DNA from: Cristatella mucedo
Lineage: Eukaryota > Bryozoa > Phylactolaemata > Cristatellidae
DNA: 64,000 nucleotides
Direction of reading: 5' to 3'
Assembly (NCBI GenBank): GCA_009760855.2
Contig: WPIO01000026.1
Coordinates: 744,001 to 808,000, forward strand
The notes under the pieces were generated by a model that searched no databases, was not told the DNA's origin, and was given only the letters and a program-made list of their open reading frames with translations. The position numbers and the translations under genes were made by a program. Of this stretch, positions 20,607 through 31,320 are shown piece after piece. The stretch's first letter is position 1; each line of letters starts with the position of its first letter.

Positions 20607-20916
20607 CTAAACAGTGATGAATACAAATATTTCAAAGCACCTTTTTTTGAAATGTTTTATTGCAAGACAGTATAGTTTAGTAGGTTTTTCTTCAGAATAT
20701 TTATTAGTAGAATAATGACAATCAGAGTATAATATTTTATTTTTACGTAGGATACCATAATCAAACTCTGTTTCAATACTATCTAGATCACACATAGTAT
20801 TTTATATTTTAACTTTGGTCTTATTTTAATCTTTTTGCAAGAAGGATGACCTGACTCTAGATAATCAAGTCCGCTAAATGTTTAGAACAAATCTTACAAA
20901 ATATTTCCATTTCCAT
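20607..20916 (-). pseudogene. Small Cys-rich (zinc-finger-like) protein
   Basis: The N-terminus has a Cys-x2-Cys motif ('IFCKICSKH'). A frameshift near 20870 leads to 'HPSCKKIKIRPKL' and a second frameshift (near 20795) to an open frame (20607-20795) with further Cys and His residues ('SDCHYS', 'LYCLAIKHFKKRC'). About 100 residues in all. It is divergent from, and overlaps the upstream part of, the integrase gene. Function unknown; DNA or RNA binding is possible. Confidence 0.45.
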
Positions 20917-20939
20917 AAAACGTCATTTTTAACTCTACA

Positions 20940-21796
20940 AGAAAGAAAAAAAGAAGTACAGTTCAATCCTGATTCAGATATAAACCAAGTATTCAAACCA
21001 AGACCAGAGGAAATTCCAAAAGGTCTTTTACATAGCTGCACCTAATGAAAATCACCTAGCAGATATTTTATATATGCCAAATGATTCTGGATACAAATAT
21101 GCTTTGAGTGTTGATGTTGCTAGTAGATGTTTTGATGTTGCTAGTAGATGTAAAGACTCAAGACCACTTAAAGCAAAGTTTTGTAAAGAAGAACACAAGC
21201 AATAATAGGCGTTTATACAAAAGGTCCTTTAGAATGCCAAGGAAGATAACAGTAGATCCAGGAACAGAGTTTAAAGGACAGTTCGCAAAAGAAATGAAAA
21301 GACATGAAACGCATGTAATAGAAGCTACTATTTAAAAGAGTGTTGTATTAGTTGAAATAATGAATCAAGCAATAGCAGAAAGAGCCTTTATTGCGCTGGA
21401 TGAAAAAAATTAGAAAGCGTTAATAAAGGAGATTATGTTAGAAACAAAGAGTGGATTGATAATTTACCAAAGATTATTGATTACCTAAATAATAATATTA
21501 CAAACTCAATTGTTGAAGAACCTCCTAAAGCAATGAAAAGAAATAATAAAAATAAAGAGATCAAAATATCATAGAAAAGTCGGAGAACAAGAAGAATTAT
21601 TAGAACTTAGAACAACTATTAGATATTTACTAGAACCAGGTGAAGGAGAAAATATAAAAAGAAGAAGAGCTACAGATCCGATATGGAGTCTAACTAAACA
21701 TGTTATTGGTAGAATAATGGCAATGAAAGACCAACCAGTACGTTAATGATAATAAAAAAAGTGTCTAGAGAAGAACTACAAGTAATTAAATAGGAA
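20940..21796 (+). pseudogene. int: Retroviral-type (rve) integrase, degraded
   Basis: The integrase characteristic of Maverick elements. In order: an N-terminal linker ('FNPDSDINQVFKPRPEEIPK', 20965-21024); catalytic core with 'YKYALSVDVASR' (first Asp near 21112), 'ITVDPGTEFKG' (second Asp, about 21249-21281) and 'VEIMNQAIAERAF' (Glu, about 21350); then 'WIDNLPKIIDYLNNNI'; and the C-terminal 'RYLLEPGEGE...RRATDPIWSL' (21617-21693), diagnostic for this integrase group. A 21-bp tandem duplication (21111-21151) sits just after the first catalytic Asp. Several stops and frameshifts. The end converges with the last minus-strand gene. Confidence 0.88.
21111..21151 (+). repeat. In-frame 21-bp tandem duplication in integrase
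   Basis: 'ttgatgttgctagtagatgt' occurs twice with period 21 (21111 and 21132). It repeats seven codons next to the first catalytic Asp. Confidence 0.9.
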
Positions 21797-22177
21797 TAGT
21801 TTCTTTTAGTGAACCTTCCATTATAACATCTTTAAACTCCTCTTTTGTAATTACTTCATCAGATAAAGTATGCCTCATTTTGGCAATAAACTTTGAATTT
21901 GATTCTAGAGCAGATCTTTTGCGCTGGTCGATTTTTGCTAGAACACCATCAACTGCTACCATCATTGCAGATATTGCAGACAAAGATGAAACTATAATAT
22001 TGGGAAACGTTGAATATAAGTACTAGAAATTGTTACTCCTAAGGCTATTACTATGTTTACAACTTAAATCATATATCTTATTTTTGTTAGATTTGTTAGA
22101 CGTAACCTAACTTTAGTATTATATTGCACGATCTCTTCATATCTTTGGTTAACATATTTCTTTATTAATTCTGCCAT
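21787..22177 (-). pseudogene. Small membrane/coiled-coil protein, broken
   Basis: It starts at 22177. It has a charged N-terminus ('AELIKKYVNQRYEEI'), then a TAA and a hydrophobic segment ('VVNIVIALGVTIS', near 22020-22060). A frameshift near 22000 leads to an open frame of 65 codons (21786-21983) with 'DEVITKEEFKDVI' near the end. About 130 residues. One membrane helix plus helical tail suggests a small viral membrane protein. No family was recognised. Confidence 0.45.
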
Positions 22178-22284
22178 TATCTCATATATAAATTAAAAGT
22201 TTTCTTTTCTTGGAAATTTACTCATAAAAAATTTACTGTAGCATATACAAGAAAAACCCACTAAGTTTGGTGGAGTACGTAGAG

Positions 22285-22407
22285 TAGTATAGTTTTGAAT
22301 GTTATGGAGACCGGGACTCGAACGAGCACGAGACAATCAAACGAAGTGAGGTTGATGAGGTGCAAGGGTCGAGCCCTGGGCTACATAACATTCAAAACTA
22401 TACTACT
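22285..22407 (-). repeat. Right terminal inverted repeat
   Basis: The inverted copy of 791-913. It is also internally palindromic, from 'tagtatagttttgaatg' to 'cattcaaaactatact'. Between the arms it holds 'gggactcgaacgagc' and 'gggtcgagccc', two B-box-like strings in opposite orientations. Confidence 0.92.
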
Positions 22408-24090
22408 AGGCGGCATATCCAGCGCTCGTAACGGTGCTAGTTTTTGTTGAAGCGTGACGAATACCAGTGACAATGTAAGGATCGCCACGTTCAGGAGTAT
22501 TGCGACCCGATTGACACCCGCTCAGCGAGAGTGCTGTAGTTTGATTCGCCGATTCACCATCGCCGTTTGGACCTGCAATCGCAGTAGCCAGCTGAGTCCA
22601 GCAACGCTCTCACAGCGCCGAAGCGATCTACCGCCAGGCGGCCAAAGCCACTGTCCAACATGCATACGCACCAACCGTCATCCCGTCGAGGGAGCAGTTA
22701 CGCAAGACTACAGCCCATTACTGTATCGGGCTTGAGTAGCCGTGCATTCACCCTAACGCCGCAGGGGGCCAGCACGCGGGCGCTCTGCATGGCGTCCTAG
22801 TTGCAACAGACCAGCCTTCGCAGGCCCAAACGTGAACCTTGTTAACCATCACCATCATGAATCGCAATGGCCCATAAACAGGCAGCATCGCCATAAACTC
22901 CACGGTGCCATAACCACCGCTGGGCCATAAACATCGCTGGGCCATAAACTAGCTGTAGCAGAAATAACATGGCCATAAATATCGCAAGGCCATAAACTGG
23001 CCGCAGCGGAATACCAAGGCCAGAAACTTCGAGGAGCAGCAGTCTAAAAATATGCATACTTACACATGGTATTTAAATTCGACAGGAGGCGAAATTCAAC
23101 ACCAGCAGACACCTCCTTTGCGGCGTTAGTATTCTTATTTTATTTCCACAATTTCGTGGCTGAAGAAACCCACCAACCACCAACCAGATGTTTACATCAC
23201 ATGTATAGGTCGACCGCCAGTGCCACGAAAAAAATTTTACTGCTCACAGCGACGTCAGTGTCCACACTCACTTCTGGTTCTTGCTTGTGATAAATGACTT
23301 GACTACTGAGATCGTGGTCAGCAAGCGACCAAAATGTGGCTAGAAATCAATCCAGCGCCTGTATGTGCAGATAGCCAAAGGTTAGCTGCAGTTTCCGGTT
23401 ACATCTTTGCCACCAGCTGCAAGTCACAGGAAGACGCTCAGATCATCTTCATATTGAATGGTCGATCTGGATCAGCCTTTTAAGCTCGAGTTGTATGGCA
23501 GCTTGACTCGAGCTAGCCTCAAAGCCACACTGGTCAAGACTCTGCTGCCCTAAAAGCATGCAGCAAAGTAGCTTCGTGTGAGTTGCAGATAGTCCTGCAG
23601 CACAGGAAGTCCTCGCCGACCTGTAACGTTTGAGTTGTCAGCACTTTTTGCTGCTTTGCACTGTCAATTATTCAGCATGGATTTTTGATTTCCCATTTTG
23701 CACTAGTCAGTCATTGCAACGCCATTGAATATAAATCGTGAGTTCTCATGGCAACGCTTGCCCACAGCCGGTCCGACGATCGCACGTTTGCGTGCACATG
23801 TAGGTGTGTGCACACTCTTGTATGGCTGTGTGTATAAGAAAATTTGCGTTTTGTCTGTTTCCCTTCGTGTGCATTTGTGTGCTCTCGTAGGTACGTGCAC
23901 GTGCTTGTGAGTGTTTGCATAGTACGTGCACGTGCTTGTGAGTGTTTGCGTGCCGACGTGAGCTCACACGGGTGAGCTCGTTCGTGCCCAAGCTCATGTG
24001 GGTATCCAGGCTCACTTTGTGTGCTATTGTATCCTACTATATCCTATTTATGCTATTGTATATGTATGTGGTCGATGTGCTGTGTTGCAC
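22408..24090. other. Host DNA with minisatellites, no gene seen
   Basis: It contains a degenerate 'ggccataaac' minisatellite (22867-23030) and a 28-bp direct duplication 'acgtgcacgtgcttgtgagt...' (about 23891 and 23922), followed by alternating 'gtgagctc' palindromes. Open frames on both strands here are short and composition-driven. Confidence 0.6.
22867..23030 (+). repeat. Degenerate minisatellite 'ggccataaac'
   Basis: Seven or more imperfect copies of a 15-25 bp unit built round 'ggccataaac/tatcgc'. Confidence 0.65.
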
Positions 24091-24092
24091 TA

Positions 24093-24133
<41 letters not shown>
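24093..24133. repeat. (AAT)n microsatellite, LINE 3' tail
   Basis: About 13 AAT units directly at the 3' end of the minus-strand LINE. Confidence 0.95.
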
Positions 24134-24136
<3 letters not shown>

Positions 24137-25420
24137 GTGTATAGCACCCTCAAAGAACTCAATCTCTTCGTAGGAACTTTACCAATGCAGTAAAAGAAGC
24201 ATGGTCGAACGGTAAATGGTAGCAAGCTCAATTTCAACAAACATAACATGGTTAGAGGTGGCATTCGCAGGGTCAGCATGCAGATATGCTTAGAGGCAGC
24301 ATGCACAGTATAAGTACGTACAGTATAAGCACTCAAAAAACGAGCCACGTGGACTCACTAAATGCTGTGATAAACAGGTGTGTTTTAGCTGTTCTTAAAT
24401 GTCAAGTCAGAGGATGTCGTGACCCCAGTCGGACGTGAGTTCCAGGTTTTGAGAGTATACTAAGTAAAGGCACAAGCTTCAAAGGATTTGAGGTTCGTAC
24501 GAGGTACAGTTAAACGATTTGAATGAGAAAAGCAGTTGGTATGATGTCTAGCTTGGTGGAGGATTTAGCGTTCTTTAGGCAGGAGCCGGTGATAGAACCT
24601 TGAAGTTGATGAGCTGGTGGATTGGGAGCCACTGCAGGTCGGCAAGAAGTAGTGTGGTGTGGCATGTGTGAGCTCACGAAAGACAAGTCTAGCTACAGAG
24701 TTTTGCAACCACCGTAAGAGCCTGATTGCATCGGGCAGTAGACCAGCAAGCAGTGAGTTGCAGAAGTAGAGCCGGGATGTTACAAATGCATGGATAAATT
24801 TAGATGCAGTATCCCCGTCAAAGCAAGCCCGATTTTTAGCAATGTTGTGTCACTGAAAGTAAGTAGACTTGACTGTGGAGCTGATGTGGTCGTCTAGTGA
24901 AAGGTCACTTTGGAACAAGACACCTAGATTATGTGCAGATGCAACAGGAGGCAAGCTGGCTGAGCCGATTGTGAGCGGTCAGCTTTCCGATTACTGAGTC
25001 AGGCTTGGTTTACTAATAGCCATTAAGCTGGTTTTATCCTCACCTCATAATTTGAGAAACTTTGTTGCCATCCACGTGCAGATATCAGCGATACATACAG
25101 CGAGGGAGTTGAGAGAATTTGACGTCTGGGAAGTCTGGGAGGGATTAAAGCAAAGGTATAACTGAATGTCATTTGCATAAAAGTGAAACTCTAGATTCTG
25201 ATTGATGATCACATCGGCAATAGAGAGTATAAACTGTGAAGAGAAGTGAACCAAGCTCAGAGCCCTGAAGGTACCCATACTTCAGTAATTCCTCGGATGA
25301 TCTTTGTTCAATACCCTGAAGTCTCCCACTAATATAAAACTGTAACCATTGCGATGCCGTGCCAGTAATATCCAGGCGTGATGAGAGACTCACTAACAAT
25401 AAGAGCGACATGGCCAGATG
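24093..25420 (-). mobile_element. CR1/L2-like LINE copy, 5' truncated
   Basis: On the minus strand: reverse-transcriptase pieces 'YLQGSELGSLLFTVYT' (near 25280) and 'FHFYANDIQLYL' (near 25170; the catalytic YADD reads YAND), then the C-terminal 'HW-L-P-x-x' region and 3' UTR. The 3' end is at 24137, followed by an (ATT)n tail (24093-24133 reads (aat)n on plus). It carries several stops and indels. This copy retains more of the RT domain than most copies here. Confidence 0.85.
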
Positions 25421-25899
25421 AACAGGTAGCAGACGCTCCTGCTGCTAGTGTGCCATCTCTGAAGAACTAAGAACGTCCCAATAATTGCCGAGCCACAAAA
25501 ATCACCTGGAAACCTAAAGAGTTATAAAATATGACCCATGCAATGTCGGTTGAACAATAGCATTCCGCAAGAGAAAAAGGCAGTCTGTTGACGATGCAGA
25601 GTCCACTGAATTTGAAATTGCTGCTGCTCAAGCTCGGTGGTAATATAAAATTTAGATGTGACGAAATCCAATCGGCTGAATGTAACCCTTGGCTAAGCAG
25701 AATGAAGATCACCATGTGCTCTCAAATATTCGATAAGAAGCAGTCATGCATGGCAGAAGTCTTGATGAATAGCCGAACTCATGATTTGAAAGAAGACTCT
25801 GTTCTCTAACGTTTCGACTCTCCACAAGCCCTACGTACCCGAGGATCTTTAATTGACAGGACCTGTTTGATGTGTCATGAGCCTATCTTGACCCTGCTC

Positions 25900-26406
25900 T
25901 TACATAAACCCGAAGCCACTGCACGTATGGCCGTTTGCTAGCGAAAGTTGAGTCGTTGACATTCGTACTGGTGTGGAGCATCTTTCGGAGACTGAGTAAA
26001 ACAATATTAGGCCAAGAGGCAGGTTTCGGATAAGTGCCACTCCCACTGGATATTTAAAGACTACTGCCCATTCTTTTGCAATTACAAGAGCAAATGTCAG
26101 CTGTTTAGGGATACAAAATGCAGCCTTTGTAGACATGTCTGTAACAGTTCCCAGATACTTCTCAAAGTGGAATGATGAAAACATTGCAATCAATATCTGG
26201 AACAGGACATGTGATTCGGCGATGGTTCCATAATGTGATAGAAGTGCAAGATTAACAGATTGGAAATCAGCCAAAACAGCTTTATCCTTACGAATGACAT
26301 CTGTTTTCACGGTTGTAGGGATCGATTCGGGAAGCTCGGGGTTCGAATCATCAATACTGAGCAGCAATCGCTCAAGCGGCTCAACGTTTTGGTAACTCAA
26401 AGCCAT
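25900..26406 (-). CDS. 168-residue ORF, possible transposase fragment
   Basis: An uninterrupted ORF. A segment around residues 85-130 ('LTFALVIAKEWAVVFKYPVG') loosely recalls the RNase-H core of P-element/THAP9-type transposases, where a similar 'W-x-x-P-V-x-Y' stretch occurs. No THAP zinc finger or acidic triad could be placed. The match is weak, so it could equally be chance or another decayed repeat. No obvious splice-linked neighbours were found. Confidence 0.3.
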   Translation of the reverse strand: MALSYQNVEPLERLLLSIDDSNPELPESIPTTVKTDVIRKDKAVLADFQSVNLALLSHYGTIAESHVLFQILIAMFSSFHFEKYLGTVTDMSTKAAFCIPKQLTFALVIAKEWAVVFKYPVGVALIRNLPLGLILFYSVSERCSTPVRMSTTQLSLANGHTCSGFGFM

Positions 26407-26706
26407 CGAGTCACATTTACATTTGACAGGTCACAGTCATGTTGACAGGTGCAGTCTACCGGACTCCTTGAACAATTTCAACATTAATTTCCAAATGAGT
26501 TTGGACTCCGATGTAGGCTTGGACTGCCAAATTGTGACGACGGCTGTGGCAACCCAACAACGGCCGATCAAACAGATTAGCTGTTGCAGCATTGGTAGAA
26601 CTATTGTAACCAATCAGGCAGATTAATCGTTTAGCTTGTAGGTTATAACACCACAAGTTTCGATGATGAACTGCACATGATTGACAGCTGTGAAAGCTGT
26701 CACATA

Positions 26707-26830
26707 CAGTAATAATAATACATTTTATATTGCCCTCTCAAGAGTACTTAATCTCTTTCGAGGGCACTTTACATTCACTGCAAAGGAAGCAAGATCGAAT
26801 TGTCAGTGGTAGCATGCTCAATTAACAACA
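26707..26830 (-). mobile_element. LINE 3'-end fragment
   Basis: 'attgccctctcaagagtacttaatctctttcgagggcacttt' plus the following 3' UTR matches the LINE 3' end in reverse orientation, with a short AAT tail at 26711-26722. Confidence 0.7.
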
Positions 26831-27395
26831 TTAAAAGTTTGTGTCTGCCATCGTTGCTGCCATTGCTGTGTGCGCATGCTTTTGCAGTTGCTACTGGCGT
26901 TGCTAGCGCTTCTGCTTGTGCGACTTACTGTTGCACGTCTGAGGGTATGATCTGCTCATTACCACTGAATGCGCAGCAGCCAAACCACCCGAGACAGCGT
27001 GAGTGCTTCGAGCTGGTGACTAGGGAGTCGTTGAATGGCCACAGTTGCCTCAAAGGCACTGTCTGGGCCGTTGGTTGCACCGAACATGGGCAATTCTGTG
27101 CACTGTTACCGGAACGGCTAGAATCTTAAGTTACAACGAGCATTCATAATGACTTGCTGTGCCCCTCGGTCATTGCCTAGGGTTAAGTTGATTGTACTTT
27201 ATTACCAAGATCCTGCGCTTAACGTCCAGAAATTAAATCAGGTGACATGTACTTGTCATCTGCGACAGTCTTGTCTTTTACCAGAATTCGGTGCGAGTGT
27301 GCATCACGGGATCTTCAGGGGTGGTTGGCAGATCGTGCTGCCTTCGGTTCTGAGCCAGGACTGTGCTAGCTGCAGCTGCTGGCTAGGAGTTGCTG
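26831..27395. other. Host DNA, no recognised gene
   Basis: Two moderately long open frames (26800-27129 and 27149-27670) lack domain features and run into low-complexity sequence. I see nothing that supports a gene. Confidence 0.5.
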
Positions 27396-27690
27396 CAACT
27401 ACCCAGGCACTGCTTCTCCTGCTGCTACCCTTGGTATCACTGCATGTGCTGCTGCTACCCAGGCACCACAGCTGCTGCTGTTACCCAGACTGCTGCTACC
27501 CAGGCAGCACAGCTGCTGCTGCTACCCAGGCATCACTGCTACTGCTGCTGCTGCTACACTGGCATTGCAGCCACTGCTGCTACACTGGCACTGCTGCTGC
27601 TATCCAGGCACCATGGCTGCTGCTGCTACTCAGGCATCACTGCTTCGACTGCTGCTGCATCTGCTGCTGAACTTTTACTTGCTGACCCGG
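27396..27690 (+). repeat. CTG-rich minisatellite
   Basis: Imperfect units of about 24-30 bp of the form 'ctgctgctacccaggcacca'. The long ORFs crossing it on both strands (Leu-, Thr- or Gln-rich) are products of the repeat. Confidence 0.85.
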
Positions 27691-29209
27691 CTACCATTAC
27701 TATTGCAAGCAGAAGTCTTGATGGAAGCAAGCCGACCCCCCCCCCCCTTGCCGCTAGGTGTAAGAGGCTTGGAGTACAGAGATCAACGTGCCCCTTCCCC
27801 ACAGGCTCTAGGCCAGCTGTTGGTCGTTGGTAGGCTGGACTGGGGGTAGGAGTCCACCTAATCCCTGGCTGGCTTTTGAGGCAACTGTGACCCATTGCCT
27901 TCCGAAACTTCTTCACCTTTGCAGGCCACAGGTTAATGGTGGTCCATTTGTGCTTGGGTGCCAGCTCAGGTCTGCCACCAGCACGGGTCTGCTGACGGCC
28001 TGCCCTCGATGCTATTTACCATTTGTCCCCGGCGTTTTTTAGCATTTCGTGGAGAAGGCCCAATAATGAATAGACACACCCACCGAGTTTCCGATGCATT
28101 GTCTGCACTGCTTGTCCGGGGGGGGGGGGGAAACAATCGCCACGGATCGCGTCTAGAGTCTCGTTTGGAGAGTAGCTTCTCTTTTGTTGCTTGTGTATGG
28201 CAAGTGTGCTGTGAATGTCCACAGTCAAGTAAAATGTTGAACCATACCAGAGTGTCTGATGTCCAGACTGCCCTGGACTATTATTGCTCCTGCGTTGGGG
28301 GGGGGGGGAGGTAGGGCAAATGCTTTGTTATTCTTAGGCTCTGCAGCTATTTGCTCGTGCTGTGGCTTCCTAGCATTTTAATATGTGTGGCTAGGACTCA
28401 CCTTTCTGTCTTGTCAAGTCGGTCTCGGCAGCAGCTGTGAACGGTTCAATTGGATGCTTCAGTGGCTTCTGATACTGCTAATGTTCTCGGTTGCTCCTTG
28501 AGGGGGCAGGGCGACCACTGTGTATTACACCACGATGGCCACGGTCTCGGGCAGTTCGAAATCCGTTGGAGACCAAGCTACTGCTGCAGCAGCAGCAACA
28601 GGTGCTCAGGACAGCAGGCTGCCAGCACTGCCCAGCCGTTAGTGCTGGTGCCGTGTGTGGCGCACACCCAGGCTTTAGTATGTGTGACCATCGTGGGCTT
28701 GCACCGGACTGAGAAATTTTACACGTTGCTGAACCGTCAGTTGAATTTACTTATAGCATTATGATACTACAAAGCAATGTCTTGTACTTGGGAGTTGAAC
28801 CCACAAACTTTGACACGGGGTTCAAGTGCTATCAACGTACTATTGCAAAATCACCCTCGTAGTTTTCTAAAAGTACTTTATTTTGCCAATGGAGTTAGTT
28901 AACAGCAGTAATGGCAATATCTCACTTATAACTCAATATTTACTTACATACCCCTTGTTCTAAGCAGCACCAGGGCTCTAAGGATATAGGTGCCATATCC
29001 TCAGTGAATGAGGTCAACACAGTGATTAAATAGGTTTGCCTAGAATGCCAAGATCATAGCAGAAATTAGCATCTAGTCAGCAAGAGCCTTGGTTGATAAT
29101 TCACTCTCATAATTGTACTATTCGTATCGAATTATTTAACCAATGATACGTTAATATTTGCTACTTGGATATTACAAGTATTTTGAATGTTAGTGTTTTC
29201 TCTCTATCT
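27691..29209. other. Host DNA with homopolymer runs, no gene seen
   Basis: It has a C run at about 27727-27738 and G runs at about 28119-28131 and 28298-28308. Open frames are short. AT-rich and featureless from 28770. Confidence 0.5.
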
Positions 29210-29214
29210 TCTAA

Positions 29215-29735
29215 TTAGTAATAAGAATAAAAAAAATTGTAGTATCCTAAGAACTAAATCTCTGTCTAGGCACTTTACGCATGCTGGACAGATAGTTAGT
29301 GATAGCAAGCACAATTTCGGGCCGCACAAGCACAAAAATGACCATTTGCACCGAGAGAGCAAATGGTCTGACGAACTGGCTTGTTTTTTTTTTTTTTTAT
29401 GTCGCCATGTCAGGGGATGTCGTATCGTCAGTCCGGATGCTTAGCTGATTAAGCAGCCCGATTTATATAGCGACAAAAGAGCCTTTACAGCTATCAATAC
29501 TACTTGCAGTTGGCGCTCAGCAGGACTCGATCCCACGACCCGGGTCATGAAGATCGAGCACACTACCTCGTGGGCTATTACCCGGGGTCGATTGAGAGTT
29601 CCTGAGCAAAAGCCATGGTCTTCAGAGGATTTTAGGTGATTAGAGGCGTTACTAAACCATTTGAGTCAGCAGACTGGTGGTAGAATCCAAAGCCTTTTGG
29701 GAAGTATTTCAGATAGGTAGGCCAGAGAAAGACAA
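29215..29735 (-). mobile_element. LINE fragment interrupted by a SINE
   Basis: LINE 3' end and UTR in reverse (29225-29440), then a reversed SINE family B unit, then more LINE body (29590-29735, 'agtttagtaac'-type C-terminal region) in the same orientation. Confidence 0.6.
29445..29590 (-). repeat. SINE family B copy (reverse)
   Basis: Reverse complement of a tRNA-like head ('gtcgtgggatcgagtcctgc') and a body with 'gatagctgtaaaggctcttttgtcgc' ending 'gggctgcttaatcagct'. Five relatives lie between 48 and 64 kb. Confidence 0.7.
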
Positions 29736-29803
29736 AATTTCTTTGCAGCAAATGTAACTCGCCTAGAAAGAGATGGAGTTCTCTGAGGGCGCCTTATCAA
29801 GTG

Positions 29804-29842
<39 letters not shown>
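29736..29842 (+). mobile_element. LINE 3' end plus (ATT)n tail
   Basis: 'gcagcaaatgtaactcgcctagaaagagat...ctctgagggcgccttatcaagtg' in plus orientation, followed by (ATT)n at 29808-29842. It abuts a minus-strand LINE body on its right. Confidence 0.75.
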
Positions 29843-31320
29843 GGTGAACAGCGTGGTTAGGGGTGACGTGCACAGCGGCAGCATACAAGTATGGTTAGTC
29901 GGAGCTTGCACAGTGTCAGCACAGCTTAAGCACACAAAAAACGATTTACATGGACCCACTAAATGCTGTGACAAATAGATGCGTTTTTAATTTCCTTTTA
30001 AATGTGGTGAAGTCGGGAGATTTTGTGATGCAAGTCGGGAGTGAGTTCCAGGCTTTGAGAGCATACGAACTAAAGGCACAGTCTCCAAAGGATTTGAGGT
30101 TTGTACAAGGTATAGGTAAGCGATTTGATTCCTGAAAGCGAGTGGTACAATGCTTAGCCTGGTGGGGGAGTAGATCTGATAGGTGGGCTGGAGCCAAAGA
30201 ATGAAGGCACTTAAAAGGGAGCGATATAATCTTGAAGTCGATGCCTTGCTTGACTGGGAGCCAGTGCAGGTTGTTGAGAAACGGTGTGATGTGGCAACTT
30301 CTACGCTCACAAAAAACAAGTGTAGCTGTACAGTTTTGCACCAGCTGTAAGCACCTGATTGCACAGGCCGGTAGACCGGCAAGCAGTGAGTTACAGAAGT
30401 CAAGACGAGATGTCGCAAATGCATGGACCAACTTAGATGTGGTATCCATGCCTAAACAATCCCTAATTTTAACGATACCATGCAGCTGAAAGTAGGCAGA
30501 TTTGATTGTGGAGCTGATGTGGTCGTCTAACGAAAGGTCACTTTGGAACATGACACCTAGACTTCATGTAGATTCAACAGGAGATATGCTGGCAGAGCCG
30601 ATTTTGAGCATTAACCTTTCCAATTTCTGAATCACACTTGGTTTGCCCTCAGCTAGTTGGTTTTAGTAGGTTTTATCATCATTCAATTTAAGAAAGTTTG
30701 CTGCCATCCATGTGCTGATATCGTCAATACATGCAGCAAGGTACACTGTGCATGCTGCCACTAACCACATTTGCATGCTGACCCTGTGCATGTCACCTCT
30801 AACCATATTATTCATTTTGTTTCTTTTTCAAGCATGATTTTACTTACTATTCAATTGCATATCACTTTGCAGCAAATGTAAAGCGCCTAGAAAGAGATTA
30901 AGTTCTCTGAGGGCGCTTTATCAAGTGCAATATTATCATTATTAAGGGAGTTAAGAGAATTCAACATGCTGCAGGGCTGGGGGATTAAAGCAGAGGTACG
31001 ACTGAGTGTCATCTGCATAGAAGTGAAAGCCTAGATGTTACTTGGCAATCACATCGGGAGATCATCACGGAGGGAGATTTAAAACCATGAAAAGAACAGG
31101 ACCGAGCCCAGAGCCCTGTGTTACCCCATATTCCAGAGGTTCCTTGGATGATCTGCGTCCGTTCGCATCAATACTCTGGAGTCTCCCACTGCGACAGGAC
31201 CTTAACCATTGCAATACAGTGCCAGTGATGCTCAGGCGAGATTCAAGATGCTCAGGAAGGACTTGGTGATCATAGTATCAAAAGCTGCCGAACGATCTAG
31301 CAAAACAAGCTGAAAACTAT
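29843..31320 (-). mobile_element. CR1/L2-like LINE copy with nested insertion
   Basis: On the minus strand it encodes the LINE C-terminal region ('FQSDLSLDDHISSTIKSAY', 'HAFATSRLDFCNSLLAGLP', 'LHWLPVKQGIDFK', open over 29946-30551) and, beyond 30946, RT remnants. It is split by a plus-strand LINE 3'-end insertion at 30742-30943. The ORF 29946-30551 is 201 codons long and nearly intact. Confidence 0.87.
30742..30943 (+). mobile_element. Nested LINE 3'-end insertion
   Basis: A 202-bp LINE 3' UTR plus tail lies inside the reverse LINE copy. The host LINE sequence resumes exactly, and 'aagg' is present on both sides (30738-30741 and 30944-30947), fitting a 4-bp target-site duplication. Confidence 0.85.

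Larger units (their letters stand above)
791..22407. mobile_element. Maverick/Polinton-type (adintovirus-like) element, decayed
   Basis: A 21.6-kb AT-rich block is bounded by 123-bp inverted repeats and holds the diagnostic gene set of Maverick/Polinton elements: protein-primed DNA polymerase B, retroviral-type integrase, packaging ATPase, adenain-like protease and double-jelly-roll capsid protein. It also has PLA2-like, fibre-like, YqaJ exonuclease and HNH-AP2 genes. Base composition changes sharply at both ends. Multiple frameshifts and nonsense codons in nearly every large gene show that it is an old, non-functional integrated copy. No exact target-site duplication is visible at the ends (cgggca before, aggcgg after). 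Confidence 0.93.

Noticed and set aside
22285-22407. tRNA gene within the terminal repeat (B-box-like gttcgagtccc).
   Set aside because: No acceptor stem or T-stem pairing can be made around the B-box-like string, and a second one lies in the opposite orientation. Not a tRNA.
791-22407. Intact element using an alternative genetic code (TAA/TAG = Gln).
   Set aside because: Genuine frameshifts, TGA at likely Trp sites, lost start codons and mutated catalytic residues show decay, not recoding.
27149-27916. Long Leu/Thr/Gln-rich ORFs on both strands.
   Set aside because: They follow a CTG-rich minisatellite; the frames are by-products of the repeat.
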